This document shows, piece by piece, positions 24,928-33,040 of a stretch of DNA of 45,022 nucleotides. The stretch's first letter is position 1; every line of letters begins with the position of its first letter. Origin of the DNA: an uncultured Verrucomicrobiales bacterium (GTDB lineage: Bacteria > Verrucomicrobiota > Verrucomicrobiia > Limisphaerales > JAYPXF01); assembly GCA_937893495.1 (NCBI GenBank), contig CALBIE010000514.1:1-45022 (forward strand). Direction: 5' to 3'. The notes under the pieces were generated by a model, which did not search any database, was not told the origin of the DNA, and saw only the letters and a list, made by a program, of their open reading frames with translations. The translations under genes and the position numbers were made by a program.

Positions 24928-25671
24928 ATGGAAACTGTCGCCACATCTCGAGTCAGCCGACTCCGATTGTTCGACTTTGAGCGGGATACGTTCGCCTTCG
25001 CCAACGAAACAAAGTGGCGTTACATCGTGGACGAAACCACTCAACGGCAAACAATGGAGTGGCGGGATCCGCTACCGGATTACACGCTTCGCTGCTTCGT
25101 TCTGGTGCGCGCTGCCAAGCAATTCTTTCTTCATGCGCAATTCGAAGCCTCCAAAGAAAGAGGCGATAAAACCCTTTTGAGCAGGCAGGTTGGCGAGGTG
25201 TTGAGGCGAAATCCGCGTGCCCCTGCCGCGATTTCAAATCCGATCATTCTGACCGGACCTTCGAGCCTTCGAGACCTTAGCGTGAAGCATGAAGAATTGC
25301 TGAAATCGATGTGTGGTGGAGTCTGGCGAAGTTACCTCCAGCGGGGCAATTGGCGAATGGTGCTGCCAGTCTGGCGTTCACAACAGGAGCGGGTCGCCCG
25401 ACAGGCCCTGGCGATCGTCCGATCAGGAATTCCAGCGGCGGTTCACGTCTTTCGGTTCCCCGAGGTGGCCATCAATCACGGCCTGCTTTTTTATGATGGG
25501 GTAGAGGACGAGCGTGAAATCCGGTTTACCGCCTATGATCCAAACACCCATGATCGTCCGCTGAAAGTGACTTTCGACAAGCTGGCAAGACGGTTCGTCA
25601 TGCCGCAAACGCACTACTTCAAGGGCGGCAAGGTCAACGCCTACTGCATCTATAGCGGTTTACTTTTTTGA
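24928..25671 (+). CDS. Papain/C39-like fold protein in polyene cluster
   Basis: The 247-residue soluble protein has three separated segments that fit a papain-like triad. These are Cys129 in SMCGGVW at the start of a helix, His184 in INHGLLFYD, and Asp204 in AYDPN followed by a beta hairpin (PLKVTFDKLARRFVMPQ). I recall similar CGG...NH...YDPN patterns in uncharacterised C39-like proteins. No signal peptide is present, so it would act in the cytosol. Possible roles are amide or thioester chemistry on the ACP-bound product, but none is demonstrated. The ATG at 24928 is chosen because the upstream sequence is inside the AMP-ligase gene. It overlaps the opposing membrane-protein gene by 22 bp. 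Confidence 0.6.
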   Translation: METVATSRVSRLRLFDFERDTFAFANETKWRYIVDETTQRQTMEWRDPLPDYTLRCFVLVRAAKQFFLHAQFEASKERGDKTLLSRQVGEVLRRNPRAPAAISNPIILTGPSSLRDLSVKHEELLKSMCGGVWRSYLQRGNWRMVLPVWRSQQERVARQALAIVRSGIPAAVHVFRFPEVAINHGLLFYDGVEDEREIRFTAYDPNTHDRPLKVTFDKLARRFVMPQTHYFKGGKVNAYCIYSGLLF

Positions 25672-26042
25672 TCAACTGATTCATCGCGACGTTTCGGCGT
25701 CCAGAAAAGGATGCCAAAAAACACCAGACCACAGCCGTTCACTCCCATGGTGTAGCCCAGTTTGTAGGTACGGCCCGAATTGTGCGGCGCGTAAATCGTC
25801 ACGTCCTTACCGAGAAACAATGCCGGCAGGGTCGTCGGCATGAGCGCACCATGGACAAATCCCCAGATAAAACCGGCTGGCCGACTGGGATCGTTCCGTC
25901 GCGCCGCAAAATCCGCCGCGTAACCCAGCAGCATCGCCATCACGACAAAGCTGATCGCCTTGGGAATATAGATGGCCGCCAATCGGCGGAATTTGCCGAG
26001 GGGAACCGGGTTGGCGTTCGGATCGTCGATAGGGATGAGAAT
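25650..26042 (-). CDS. Small membrane protein of unknown function
   Basis: The frame encodes a protein with two or three hydrophobic segments (IPKAISFVVMAMLLGYAADFA, GFIWGFVHGALMPTTLPALF, MGVNGCGLVFFGILFW) and a basic tail. I do not recognise the family. The start is uncertain because no ATG suits. An ATT at 26042 is preceded by AGGA at good spacing, a TTG at 25982 would give 110 residues, and a TTG at 26117 would overlap the glycosyltransferase by 26 bp. The segment IPIDDPNANPVPLGKF upstream of 25982 reads as protein, so the ATT is preferred. It follows the GT2 gene on the minus strand and converges on the C39-like gene. Confidence 0.6.
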   Translation of the reverse strand: MLIPIDDPNANPVPLGKFRRLAAIYIPKAISFVVMAMLLGYAADFAARRNDPSRPAGFIWGFVHGALMPTTLPALFLGKDVTIYAPHNSGRTYKLGYTMGVNGCGLVFFGILFWTPKRRDESVDQKSKPL

Positions 26043-26091
26043 GTTTTTCCTGTGGCGTTTTGGGGCAAGAGCAAAATGCTTTTCACCCGCC

Positions 26092-26820
26092 TCATTGAAT
26101 ACCGGGCACTGCCTCAAATGACGGTATTCTATCCGGAACAGTATTGGTGGATTGCCGTACGGATTCTTGACTCCGCCACAACCAGCGCAGCCAGTTGAGG
26201 GTGTCTGAAATCGGTCGGATATGCGTCGCACCCGCTTGGTAAACACAAGTGACCGGCACGAATTCAATCTGCCAGCCGACAGCACGGGCCGCGACCAGCA
26301 TCTCAGATTCGATCTCAAAACGCTGCGAACGAAGTAGTCCGTTCAGCGAATTCTCCAACCGCAACAATCGGAATCCACACTGCGTGTCCGGCCATGTTTG
26401 ATGATTCATCGCTGAAAGCACCGCACTCATCAATCGGTTCGTCTGCCTTCGCAGCCATGGCATTGCCGTAGGCCGTATCATGCGATTCCCGATGATGAGA
26501 TCGGATCCCGACTGCCCCCAACGACTCAGGAGACCGGGAATGTCCGCCGGTAAATGTTGGCCATCGCCATCCATGATTAGGGCATGTGAAAAGCCCTGTT
26601 TCCAACACCAATTCAGACCCGTGCGCAATGCCGCACCCTTTCCGGTTGGTTTCTGCATGCGCAAGACAGTAGCGCCCGCCGCCGCCGCCAAGGGGGCCGT
26701 CTGGTCGGTGGAACCGTCGTCCACCACGACCACCCGCGGAACCTGCGTCAGAACCTCTCTCACCAGCTTTTCAATGGTGACAGCTTCATTCCGGCAGGGA
26801 ATCAATGCACAGCAGTTCAT
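26092..26820 (-). CDS. Family 2 glycosyltransferase
   Basis: The 242-residue GT-A enzyme has ALIPCRNEAVTIEKLVREV, the VVVVDDGSTDQT nucleotide-sugar loop, LIMDGDGQH (D-x-D-like metal site), GNRMIRPTAMPW and WPDTQCGFRLLR. It is similar in design to polyprenol-phosphate glycosyltransferases but has no C-terminal membrane domain. GT2 enzymes are standard members of aryl polyene clusters, where they are thought to add a sugar that links the polyene to a lipid anchor. It is divergent from the radical SAM gene and leads a two-gene minus-strand unit. The donor sugar is unknown. Confidence 0.87.
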   Translation of the reverse strand: MNCCALIPCRNEAVTIEKLVREVLTQVPRVVVVDDGSTDQTAPLAAAAGATVLRMQKPTGKGAALRTGLNWCWKQGFSHALIMDGDGQHLPADIPGLLSRWGQSGSDLIIGNRMIRPTAMPWLRRQTNRLMSAVLSAMNHQTWPDTQCGFRLLRLENSLNGLLRSQRFEIESEMLVAARAVGWQIEFVPVTCVYQAGATHIRPISDTLNWLRWLWRSQESVRQSTNTVPDRIPSFEAVPGIQ

Positions 26821-26989
26821 AGCCTCAAATCGTCCTGAGCCTAGACGTAATCGCAGGCATACACCACAAGATTGACAGTCGGACCTGGTATGGCGATGGT
26901 AGCGGGGCGGATTTCCTCCCGACGCATGAAATCAAACCAGTTTTTCGAGATTGCTCGCCTTATACGAGAAGGGTTTTATCAGCACGGTC

Positions 26990-27997
26990 ATGGATAAATT
27001 CTTTCCGACTGTTGAAATGCTTTCTGCCACAGGTGCTGAGCAAAAACGCTGGCATGGGCAGGCGGAGGAGACGGCTCGGAGTTCGTTCGGCCGGGAGGTG
27101 TTTATTCGTGGCGTGGTTGAGGTTTCAAATTTCTGTCGAGAGAACTGTGCCTATTGTGGTATGCGACGCGACAATCGCGGTCTGCAACGCTACCGGGCAC
27201 GACTGGATGAACTCACCGAACTTCTACTCCATCACCGTCCGGAATGTATCACGGATATCAATTTTCAGGCGGGCGAGGATCCCGTGGTCGTTCGCGAGGT
27301 GGTAATTCCCTTGATTGAGACTTTGCGCGAACAAACAAATCTCGGGTTCAGCGTCTGCCTCGGCACATTAAACGAGAAATTATACAGCGAATTACGAGAT
27401 GCCGGGGCAGGCATGTACATTATAAAATTCGAGACCGGCGATTTGGATCTCTATCGCGAGATGCAATCGCCCGGCACTCTGCCCGAACGATTGCGGCACA
27501 TCCGCCTGCTTGCGTCCGAAGGATGGTTTGTCAGTTCTGGATTCATCGCCGGATTGCCCGGTCAGTCGCTGGAAAGTCTGCTGCTGAATTTTCAAGTGGC
27601 GAGTGAGTTGCCACTCAACGGTTGCAGTGTCAGTCCGTTCATACCCGGGGAAGCCACGCTTTTTTCTGACTCTCCAGCCGCCAATCTGGATTTGACGGTC
27701 AACTGCATGGCCGCCCTGCGCCTGATGAATCCGGACTGGGTGATTCCCGCCGTCAGCGCGTTGAATCTGACGGACGCGGTTGACGGTTATCGTCGAGGTT
27801 TGATGGCGGGCGCGAATCTCTGCACCATCAATCTCACTCCATCCGGTTTGCGCGACGACTATCTCCTCTACAAACGAAAACGCTATATCATGAACGAGGA
27901 ACGAATCCTGCGAGCGATCGCCGAGGCCGGATTGAAACCCTCGCGAGAAAGTCTTGCGGCGCGTTACTGGCGAGAACCGGCTGGTCAACCGACTTAA
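26990..27997 (+). CDS. HydE/biotin-synthase-like radical SAM enzyme
   Basis: The 335-residue protein carries the radical SAM cluster CRENCAYCG (CxxxCxxC) preceded by RGVVEVSN and followed by MRRDN, as in HydE, PylB and biotin synthase relatives. Other family marks are YIIKFETGDLDLYREM, GFIAGLPGQSLESLLLN and a final GANLCTINLTPSGLRDDY. Such enzymes cleave SAM to a 5'-deoxyadenosyl radical and rearrange or insert atoms. No hydrogenase or biotin genes are nearby, so a role in the cluster is inferred. An in-frame TTG at 26951 is possible, but the ATG at 26990 is used. A terminator follows the stop. Confidence 0.82.
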   Translation: MDKFFPTVEMLSATGAEQKRWHGQAEETARSSFGREVFIRGVVEVSNFCRENCAYCGMRRDNRGLQRYRARLDELTELLLHHRPECITDINFQAGEDPVVVREVVIPLIETLREQTNLGFSVCLGTLNEKLYSELRDAGAGMYIIKFETGDLDLYREMQSPGTLPERLRHIRLLASEGWFVSSGFIAGLPGQSLESLLLNFQVASELPLNGCSVSPFIPGEATLFSDSPAANLDLTVNCMAALRLMNPDWVIPAVSALNLTDAVDGYRRGLMAGANLCTINLTPSGLRDDYLLYKRKRYIMNEERILRAIAEAGLKPSRESLAARYWREPAGQPT

Positions 27998-28023
27998 TTT
28001 TTTGCCGAATTCCCTGTCTCATG

Positions 28024-29577
28024 TCACGAGAGGGTCGCGGCCCTCTTTTCGGTTTTCCCGCTCTCAAACCAGGTCCACCAACCCTCCTTCAACTCCAACC
28101 AGAGCCATCCCAGCGTAGCCCTTACAATCATCATAAGCATACGCGGACTCAGGGTGAACCCTTCCACCAGCAACCGGCGATGAGCGTTCGTCCTTCCCGT
28201 TCTGCCCAATCGTCGCCGGCGGCGCCCAATCGATGCGAAGCGGCGATTATAGAGTCTCATCCACCAGAAGAACGGCCCTGATGCAGGATGAGAAAAATAG
28301 GGGTCCATGAATGTTCGTTCCCCACGCAGGTAAGGCTGCGTCACAACGCCCAGATAGTAGAGAGCAACGTCGAACCGGAAGGCGAGTTGCATCAAATCGC
28401 ACTCACCAACGTATTCGTACTTGTCCCGATACAAGGCATCGAACCAGCGATCGTAGCTTCGACCAAAATCGACATTCATGCGACTCGCTTGTGTGTCCAC
28501 GTCGCCATTTTCCCGCCAGGTTTTGATCAGATCCGCAGCGCGGTAGGTTGTGAATGACAGCCAATCGAGCCCCGGACTGTAAAACGGATCAATGAATCCC
28601 GCCGCGTCGCCAACGATGGCGAATCCGTCACCGGCCAATTGATCGACGCGATAGCTGAGATCGCGCCGCCAATGCGAGTCGCCGTCACAAGGCTCGGCAT
28701 CGGCCAACAACTCTCTTGCAACCGGATGCTGATTTAGAAAGTTTTTCAGACGATCTGCCACCGAGCCGCTTTTCGGGAATTCGACAATGCGCTGATCGAA
28801 CACTAGGCCAATGCTCACGTCGCCCCCTCGCAACGGAATCCACCAGGCCCACCAGCCGGTTCCCATGAAATGATTCGTCGCTGAGCCCCGGATGGAATAC
28901 GTCGCCTTAGCCCACTTTGGATACTTCGCGGCGAGTCCGGGACTGTCAAAGTCACCGGTCTTCCGCCAACGGGCCCAGGCCGCGGCGGTCGGATGTTCCT
29001 CATTGCGATGCCACCATCCTTCGCGGCGAGCCAGGAACGCCGCTACGCCGGATGCATCAACGACCCAACGGCATTTGATTACGGATTCCACACCCTGTCT
29101 CGTCGTGGTGATGCCTTGCGTCCCGCCCGCCCGCAACGTGACGTCTTTCACCGTGGCAGGTCGCCAAATCTCAACGCCCTTGGCTGCGGCGACTCGCAAT
29201 GCCTCCTCGTCCAGCACCGCGCGATCGACCAGGTAAGCCGGAAGCCGGGAAAGGTAACGCCCACCAATTTCGGCACAGTCAGGAAGTTCCCTGGTCGTTT
29301 CGTTGCTGAACCAGAAGCGCAAGCCATTCTTGACCAGATGCTGATGATGCAAATGCGTCGTCAATCCTAGAAGGCGTTGCAAAAAATAGGTACTTACCTC
29401 CACCGTGGCTTCGCCGACGCGCCGACTGAACCGTTCCGATTTTTCAATCAGCAGAATGCGTGTTCCCGGACAGCGATCAGCGATCAAAATTGCCGTTGCA
29501 GCTCCCGCCAAAGACCCTCCCACCACCACGACATCGAAGTCGAGTTCATCAGGAGAGTTGGTAACCACGAAAGTCAT
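28024..29577 (-). CDS. Flavin-dependent halogenase-like oxidoreductase 2
   Basis: The 517-residue protein has an FAD-binding VVVVGGSLAGAATAILIA near the N-terminus, Lys83 in LVKNGLRFWF at the catalytic-lysine position of halogenases, and the WxWxIP motif at about 243-248 (WAWWIP). GDAAGFIDPFYSPGLDW is the second flavin motif. It is about 100 residues longer than the other copy, with an Arg-rich C-terminal part and a Trp-rich terminal helix that might touch the membrane. It could halogenate or oxidise the aryl head group. The start chosen (29577) removes 14 weakly conserved residues. It is divergent from the ketosynthase gene. Confidence 0.8.
   Translation of the reverse strand: MTFVVTNSPDELDFDVVVVGGSLAGAATAILIADRCPGTRILLIEKSERFSRRVGEATVEVSTYFLQRLLGLTTHLHHQHLVKNGLRFWFSNETTRELPDCAEIGGRYLSRLPAYLVDRAVLDEEALRVAAAKGVEIWRPATVKDVTLRAGGTQGITTTRQGVESVIKCRWVVDASGVAAFLARREGWWHRNEEHPTAAAWARWRKTGDFDSPGLAAKYPKWAKATYSIRGSATNHFMGTGWWAWWIPLRGGDVSIGLVFDQRIVEFPKSGSVADRLKNFLNQHPVARELLADAEPCDGDSHWRRDLSYRVDQLAGDGFAIVGDAAGFIDPFYSPGLDWLSFTTYRAADLIKTWRENGDVDTQASRMNVDFGRSYDRWFDALYRDKYEYVGECDLMQLAFRFDVALYYLGVVTQPYLRGERTFMDPYFSHPASGPFFWWMRLYNRRFASIGRRRRRLGRTGRTNAHRRLLVEGFTLSPRMLMMIVRATLGWLWLELKEGWWTWFESGKTEKRAATLS
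28029..28049 (+). terminator. Candidate terminator of radical SAM gene
   Basis: AGAGGG and CCCTCT form a 6-bp stem around TCGCGG, followed by TTTT, 32 bp after the radical SAM stop. It lies inside the last codons of the opposing oxidoreductase gene. Confidence 0.55.
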
Positions 29578-29733
29578 ACTGGTTGCTTCCAATCCGCCGG
29601 GCAACGGCAAATTGTTCAACTTTCACCCGCCAATAATCGGCCCTTCGCTGTGGTCAGAAAACCTGTAAACCTGTTTGCCCGGATGATTCTCCATCATTAA
29701 GCTGGGGACCAGCCGGCGCCTGCGATTGACTGA

Positions 29734-30978
29734 ATGCTGTTCCCATTTGCAAACCAACTGAGCCAACCACGCCGGGTCGTCGTGACCGGCTGCGGTATCG
29801 TCACCGCGTTGGGAAACGGTTGGCGGATAAATGCCGACGGTTTTCGCTCCGGCCGGCACGCTTTCCAGCCGGTCAATGGATTCGACGTGTCCCGGCAACG
29901 GGTCAAGAGCGCTGCGGAGGTGAGATTACCCGTTCAGATTCCAGTTGGAGATCTCTCGCCGAAGTCGCTGCGCCGGCTCGACCGGGCGGCACACATGTTG
30001 TTGGTGGCGGGAGATGAAGCCTCTCGGCAATGCGGCTGGAGCGGTGATATTGTGAACAGTCCAATCGTTCTCGGAACAACTTGCGCCGGAATGGCGTTGG
30101 GAGAAGCCTATTATCGCAACGCCGTTGAGTTCCCGGACACCGGGCGCGGACAGCCCGAGCGCGCCATCTTCTATCAGGCCCAAAGGCAGGGTCGATTACT
30201 GTCCGAAGCACTGGGATGGGACTCCGAAATAACAATCATCGCCAACGCCTGTGCTTCGGGTGCGAATGCAATCGGCCAGGCCTATGAACGCGTGCGTCAT
30301 GGCTTCGCCGAGCGCGCTCTGGCAGGTGGATTCGACGCTCTGTGCCAACTGGTGTTCGCAGGATTCGATTCCCTTCAGGCCCTCTCACCCACGTCCTGCC
30401 GTCCTTTCGCGCGGGATCGTGATGGTCTCGCGCTTGGGGAAGGCGCTGCTTTGGTCACGTTGGAACCGTTGGATGTCGCGCGTGACCGTGGCGCGGAAAT
30501 TCTTGGTGAAATTATTGGGTATGCCGCGGCGACGGACTGTCATCATTTGACGCAGCCGCATCCGAATGGTGATGCGGCTTATGCGACAATGACCGCTGCT
30601 TGCGACCAGGCAAAGGTGACTTCCGGGGATGTGGATTATATCAACGCCCACGGTACGGGAACCCCGTTGAACGATGTTTCCGAAGCAGCGGCGATCAATC
30701 GCTGGGCGGGCGTAAATGTCGCTGACCAGCGCGTCAGTTCCACCAAGGCGGGCATCGGTCACCTGTTGGGCGCGGCGGGCGCGGTGGAAACGGCCGTTTG
30801 CCTGATGACACTGCGCGGCCAATGGTTACCTCCTCAGCTGAACTCGGGATCGATCGATCCGGCGTGCGGCTTCGAACTGGTAACCCGGGCGACCGATGCC
30901 AAAGTGGAGATCGCACTCACCAATTCTTTCGGGTTTGGGGGAGCAAATGGCACCCTGGTGTTGAGGAGGTTCACGTGA
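29734..30978 (+). CDS. Beta-ketoacyl-ACP synthase (FabF-like, KS alpha)
   Basis: The 414-residue condensing enzyme has all three catalytic residues: Cys173 in NACASGANA, His306 in NAHGTGTPLND and His343 in KAGIGHLLGAAGAVE. It begins with PRRVVVTGCGIVTALG, as FabF-type enzymes do. It should perform the decarboxylative condensations that extend the polyene chain on ACP. It leads a tightly coupled block, with its TGA overlapping the GTG start of the chain-length-factor-like partner. The active/inactive pair arrangement is that of type II polyketide synthases and aryl polyene clusters rather than ordinary fatty acid synthesis. Confidence 0.93.
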   Translation: MLFPFANQLSQPRRVVVTGCGIVTALGNGWRINADGFRSGRHAFQPVNGFDVSRQRVKSAAEVRLPVQIPVGDLSPKSLRRLDRAAHMLLVAGDEASRQCGWSGDIVNSPIVLGTTCAGMALGEAYYRNAVEFPDTGRGQPERAIFYQAQRQGRLLSEALGWDSEITIIANACASGANAIGQAYERVRHGFAERALAGGFDALCQLVFAGFDSLQALSPTSCRPFARDRDGLALGEGAALVTLEPLDVARDRGAEILGEIIGYAAATDCHHLTQPHPNGDAAYATMTAACDQAKVTSGDVDYINAHGTGTPLNDVSEAAAINRWAGVNVADQRVSSTKAGIGHLLGAAGAVETAVCLMTLRGQWLPPQLNSGSIDPACGFELVTRATDAKVEIALTNSFGFGGANGTLVLRRFT

Positions 30979-32003
30979 GCGGCATCGCTATCGTCGGCAC
31001 CGGCGCAGTTTCGCCGGCGGGGTGGAATGTGACCGCATTGCGTGAAAGCATGAAATGCGGGGAGCCGGTCGCGGCGCGGGAACTGCAACGTCCGGGTTGG
31101 AGAAAACCCTTACAGGTCCGAACCGTTCCGCGACCCGTGCCGGCTCTGGTTGAACTGCGAAATCCCCGCATGCGGCGGGCCAGTGCGAATAGCCAATTCG
31201 TCGTGTCTGCGGCAGCAGAGGCGTTTCAGCAGGCGGCGCTCAATCCAGAAAAAATACGCCGTATCGGCATCATTTTCTGCACGACCTGCGGTTCGGTAAA
31301 CTATTCGCGACGATACTATTCCGAGGTGTTGGAGGAACCCGCTCTGGCAAGTCCGCTAGTGTTCCCTGAAACCGTCTTCAATGCGCCTGCCAGTCATCTC
31401 TCGGCGGTCTGGGGCAACGCAGCAGTAAACTACACGCTCGTGGGGGATGCCGGTGTATTTGTTCAGGGGCTGGCGCGGGCGGCAGAACTGCTGGCAAACA
31501 ATTCCGTTGACGCCTGCCTGGTTGCTGCCAGCGAGGAAACGGATTGGTTGACCTCCGATGTCCTGCGACATTTCTCCTCGTGTGCGGTGACGGGAGAGGG
31601 AGCCGGAGCCATGGTCCTGGTGCGAGCGGGTGAATCAAGGTCGCCGGTCAATCTTGCGGCAATAACGACGCCGGGGAATTACACCCGGCACTTTCCTCGC
31701 GAAGTGCGTGCCCGACAAATGGCGTCCGAACTCATGTCTCGAACCTCTCATGGATTGCTTGTGGATGGTTGCCAGTCGGTTTCCCGTATGGATGCAGCGG
31801 AGATTGCTGCCTGGTCGGATTGGCAGGGGGCAAGACTGAGTCCAAAGCGCTTTCTTGGTGAGGGCTTTTCCGCTGCCACGGCCTGGCAATGTATTGCGGC
31901 GGTGGAAGCGGTCCGCGCGGGCGCGGACTGCGCTCTCGTATCCGTCGCGGGTTTGTATCAGTATTCAATCGGCATGTCATTTATCGGCAACAGGATACCA
32001 TGA
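30975..32003 (+). CDS. Ketosynthase-like chain length factor (inactive KS)
   Basis: The 342-residue protein is a thiolase-fold ketosynthase homologue lacking the catalytic residues. The position of the active-site Cys reads GDAG (TLVGDAGVFVQGL) and the second His region reads KRFLGEGFSAAT. An N-terminal-domain hallmark, FNAPASHLSAVWG, resembles the aryl-polyene beta-ketoacyl synthase-like subunits. It probably pairs with the upstream ketosynthase and sets chain length. The GTG start at 30975 overlaps the KS stop in GTGA, and its own TGA overlaps the ketoreductase ATG. It is shorter than a standard KS (about 410 residues). Confidence 0.85.
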   Translation: MSGIAIVGTGAVSPAGWNVTALRESMKCGEPVAARELQRPGWRKPLQVRTVPRPVPALVELRNPRMRRASANSQFVVSAAAEAFQQAALNPEKIRRIGIIFCTTCGSVNYSRRYYSEVLEEPALASPLVFPETVFNAPASHLSAVWGNAAVNYTLVGDAGVFVQGLARAAELLANNSVDACLVAASEETDWLTSDVLRHFSSCAVTGEGAGAMVLVRAGESRSPVNLAAITTPGNYTRHFPREVRARQMASELMSRTSHGLLVDGCQSVSRMDAAEIAAWSDWQGARLSPKRFLGEGFSAATAWQCIAAVEAVRAGADCALVSVAGLYQYSIGMSFIGNRIP

Positions 32004-32734
32004 GCAACATAAGAACCATTATGGTGGCTGGCGCGAATGGTGGTCTCGGTCAGGCCATTGCCCGATCCTTTCTGTCGGAGTCGGATGAAAACTTCATTTG
32101 GCTCGGCGTACGCGAGCCAGCTGACTCGACACGGGAACTGCTTGCTGAGCATCCGGACCGTTGCGAATCCATTACGCTGGATGTCACGCGGGGCGAGCAA
32201 TGGCAGGCCGCGGTCAAGGTGATACTCGACCGACACGAGCGATTGGATGTTTTGGTCAACAATGCGGGCCGGCATCGGGATTCGCTTTTAGCCCAGATGC
32301 CGGACGACGATTGGCGCAACGTATTGTCAGTAAATCTCGACGGCGTATTTCTCGGTTGCCGCAGTGTGATGTCTGCAATGATCAGCCAACGATCCGGACG
32401 TATAATCAACATCGCCTCACTCAGTGCCTTGCTTGCACCTTCGGGTCAAACCAACTACTCAGCGGCAAAAGCAGGCGTGGTGGCTCTTACCCAATCGCTG
32501 GCCAAAGAGGTCGCGCGGCTGGGAATCACCGTGAACGCCGTGTGCCCGGGATACGTGGAAACCGAGGGGTTGACCTTCCCCGATGACAATGCCCGCAAGG
32601 CGGCCCTGAGCCGCGTGCCCATGCGTCGTTTTGGTCGGACGGAAGAAGTTGCGGCGGTCGTTCGGTTTTTGGCTTGTTCGGACGCTTCCTACATCACAGG
32701 CTCTGCGGTTAAAGTGGACGGGGGAATCCTATGA
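32000..32734 (+). CDS. 3-oxoacyl-ACP reductase (FabG-like SDR)
   Basis: The 244-residue short-chain dehydrogenase has the cofactor motif VAGANGGLGQAIA, the NNAG motif in LVNNAGRHRD, and the Ser-Tyr-Lys catalytic set (IASLSALLAP, then NYSAAKAG). It ends with the FabG-like SAVKVDGGIL. It should reduce beta-ketoacyl-ACP with NADPH after each condensation. Starts and stops overlap those of its neighbours in ATGA on both sides, so KS, chain length factor, KR and ACP are one coupled set. Confidence 0.92.
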   Translation: MSNIRTIMVAGANGGLGQAIARSFLSESDENFIWLGVREPADSTRELLAEHPDRCESITLDVTRGEQWQAAVKVILDRHERLDVLVNNAGRHRDSLLAQMPDDDWRNVLSVNLDGVFLGCRSVMSAMISQRSGRIINIASLSALLAPSGQTNYSAAKAGVVALTQSLAKEVARLGITVNAVCPGYVETEGLTFPDDNARKAALSRVPMRRFGRTEEVAAVVRFLACSDASYITGSAVKVDGGIL

Positions 32735-33000
32735 CCATTGAAAACGCGATTGAACTAAAGAAAAAACTCAAGGAACTGATAGTGGAAAACTTGATGTTAC
32801 AGGTGTCAGCGGAAGAAATCGCCGATGACCAGCCGTTGTTCGGACCAGAAAGTCTAGGTCTCGATTCAGTGGACGGTTTGCAATTGGTGGTCATGTTGGA
32901 AAAACATTTCGGAGTGAAGATTGCTGACCAGGAAGTAGCCCGTCAGGTCTTGCAGTCAGTAAACCGGATGGCCGAAGCTGTCCAGGGCTCTCAATCGTGA
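32731..33000 (+). CDS. Acyl carrier protein
   Basis: The 89-residue protein is an ACP with the phosphopantetheine attachment serine at about residue 46 in LGLDSVDG. The surrounding acidic helix II (DGLQLVVMLEKHFGVKI) is typical. It would carry the growing polyene. No phosphopantetheinyl transferase is encoded in the window, so activation must come from elsewhere. ATGA overlap with the ketoreductase supports the start. Confidence 0.93.
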   Translation: MTIENAIELKKKLKELIVENLMLQVSAEEIADDQPLFGPESLGLDSVDGLQLVVMLEKHFGVKIADQEVARQVLQSVNRMAEAVQGSQS

Positions 33001-33040
33001 AAACCGACTGAACGCAATTCTTTGTCCTGCGAATTTCGCC

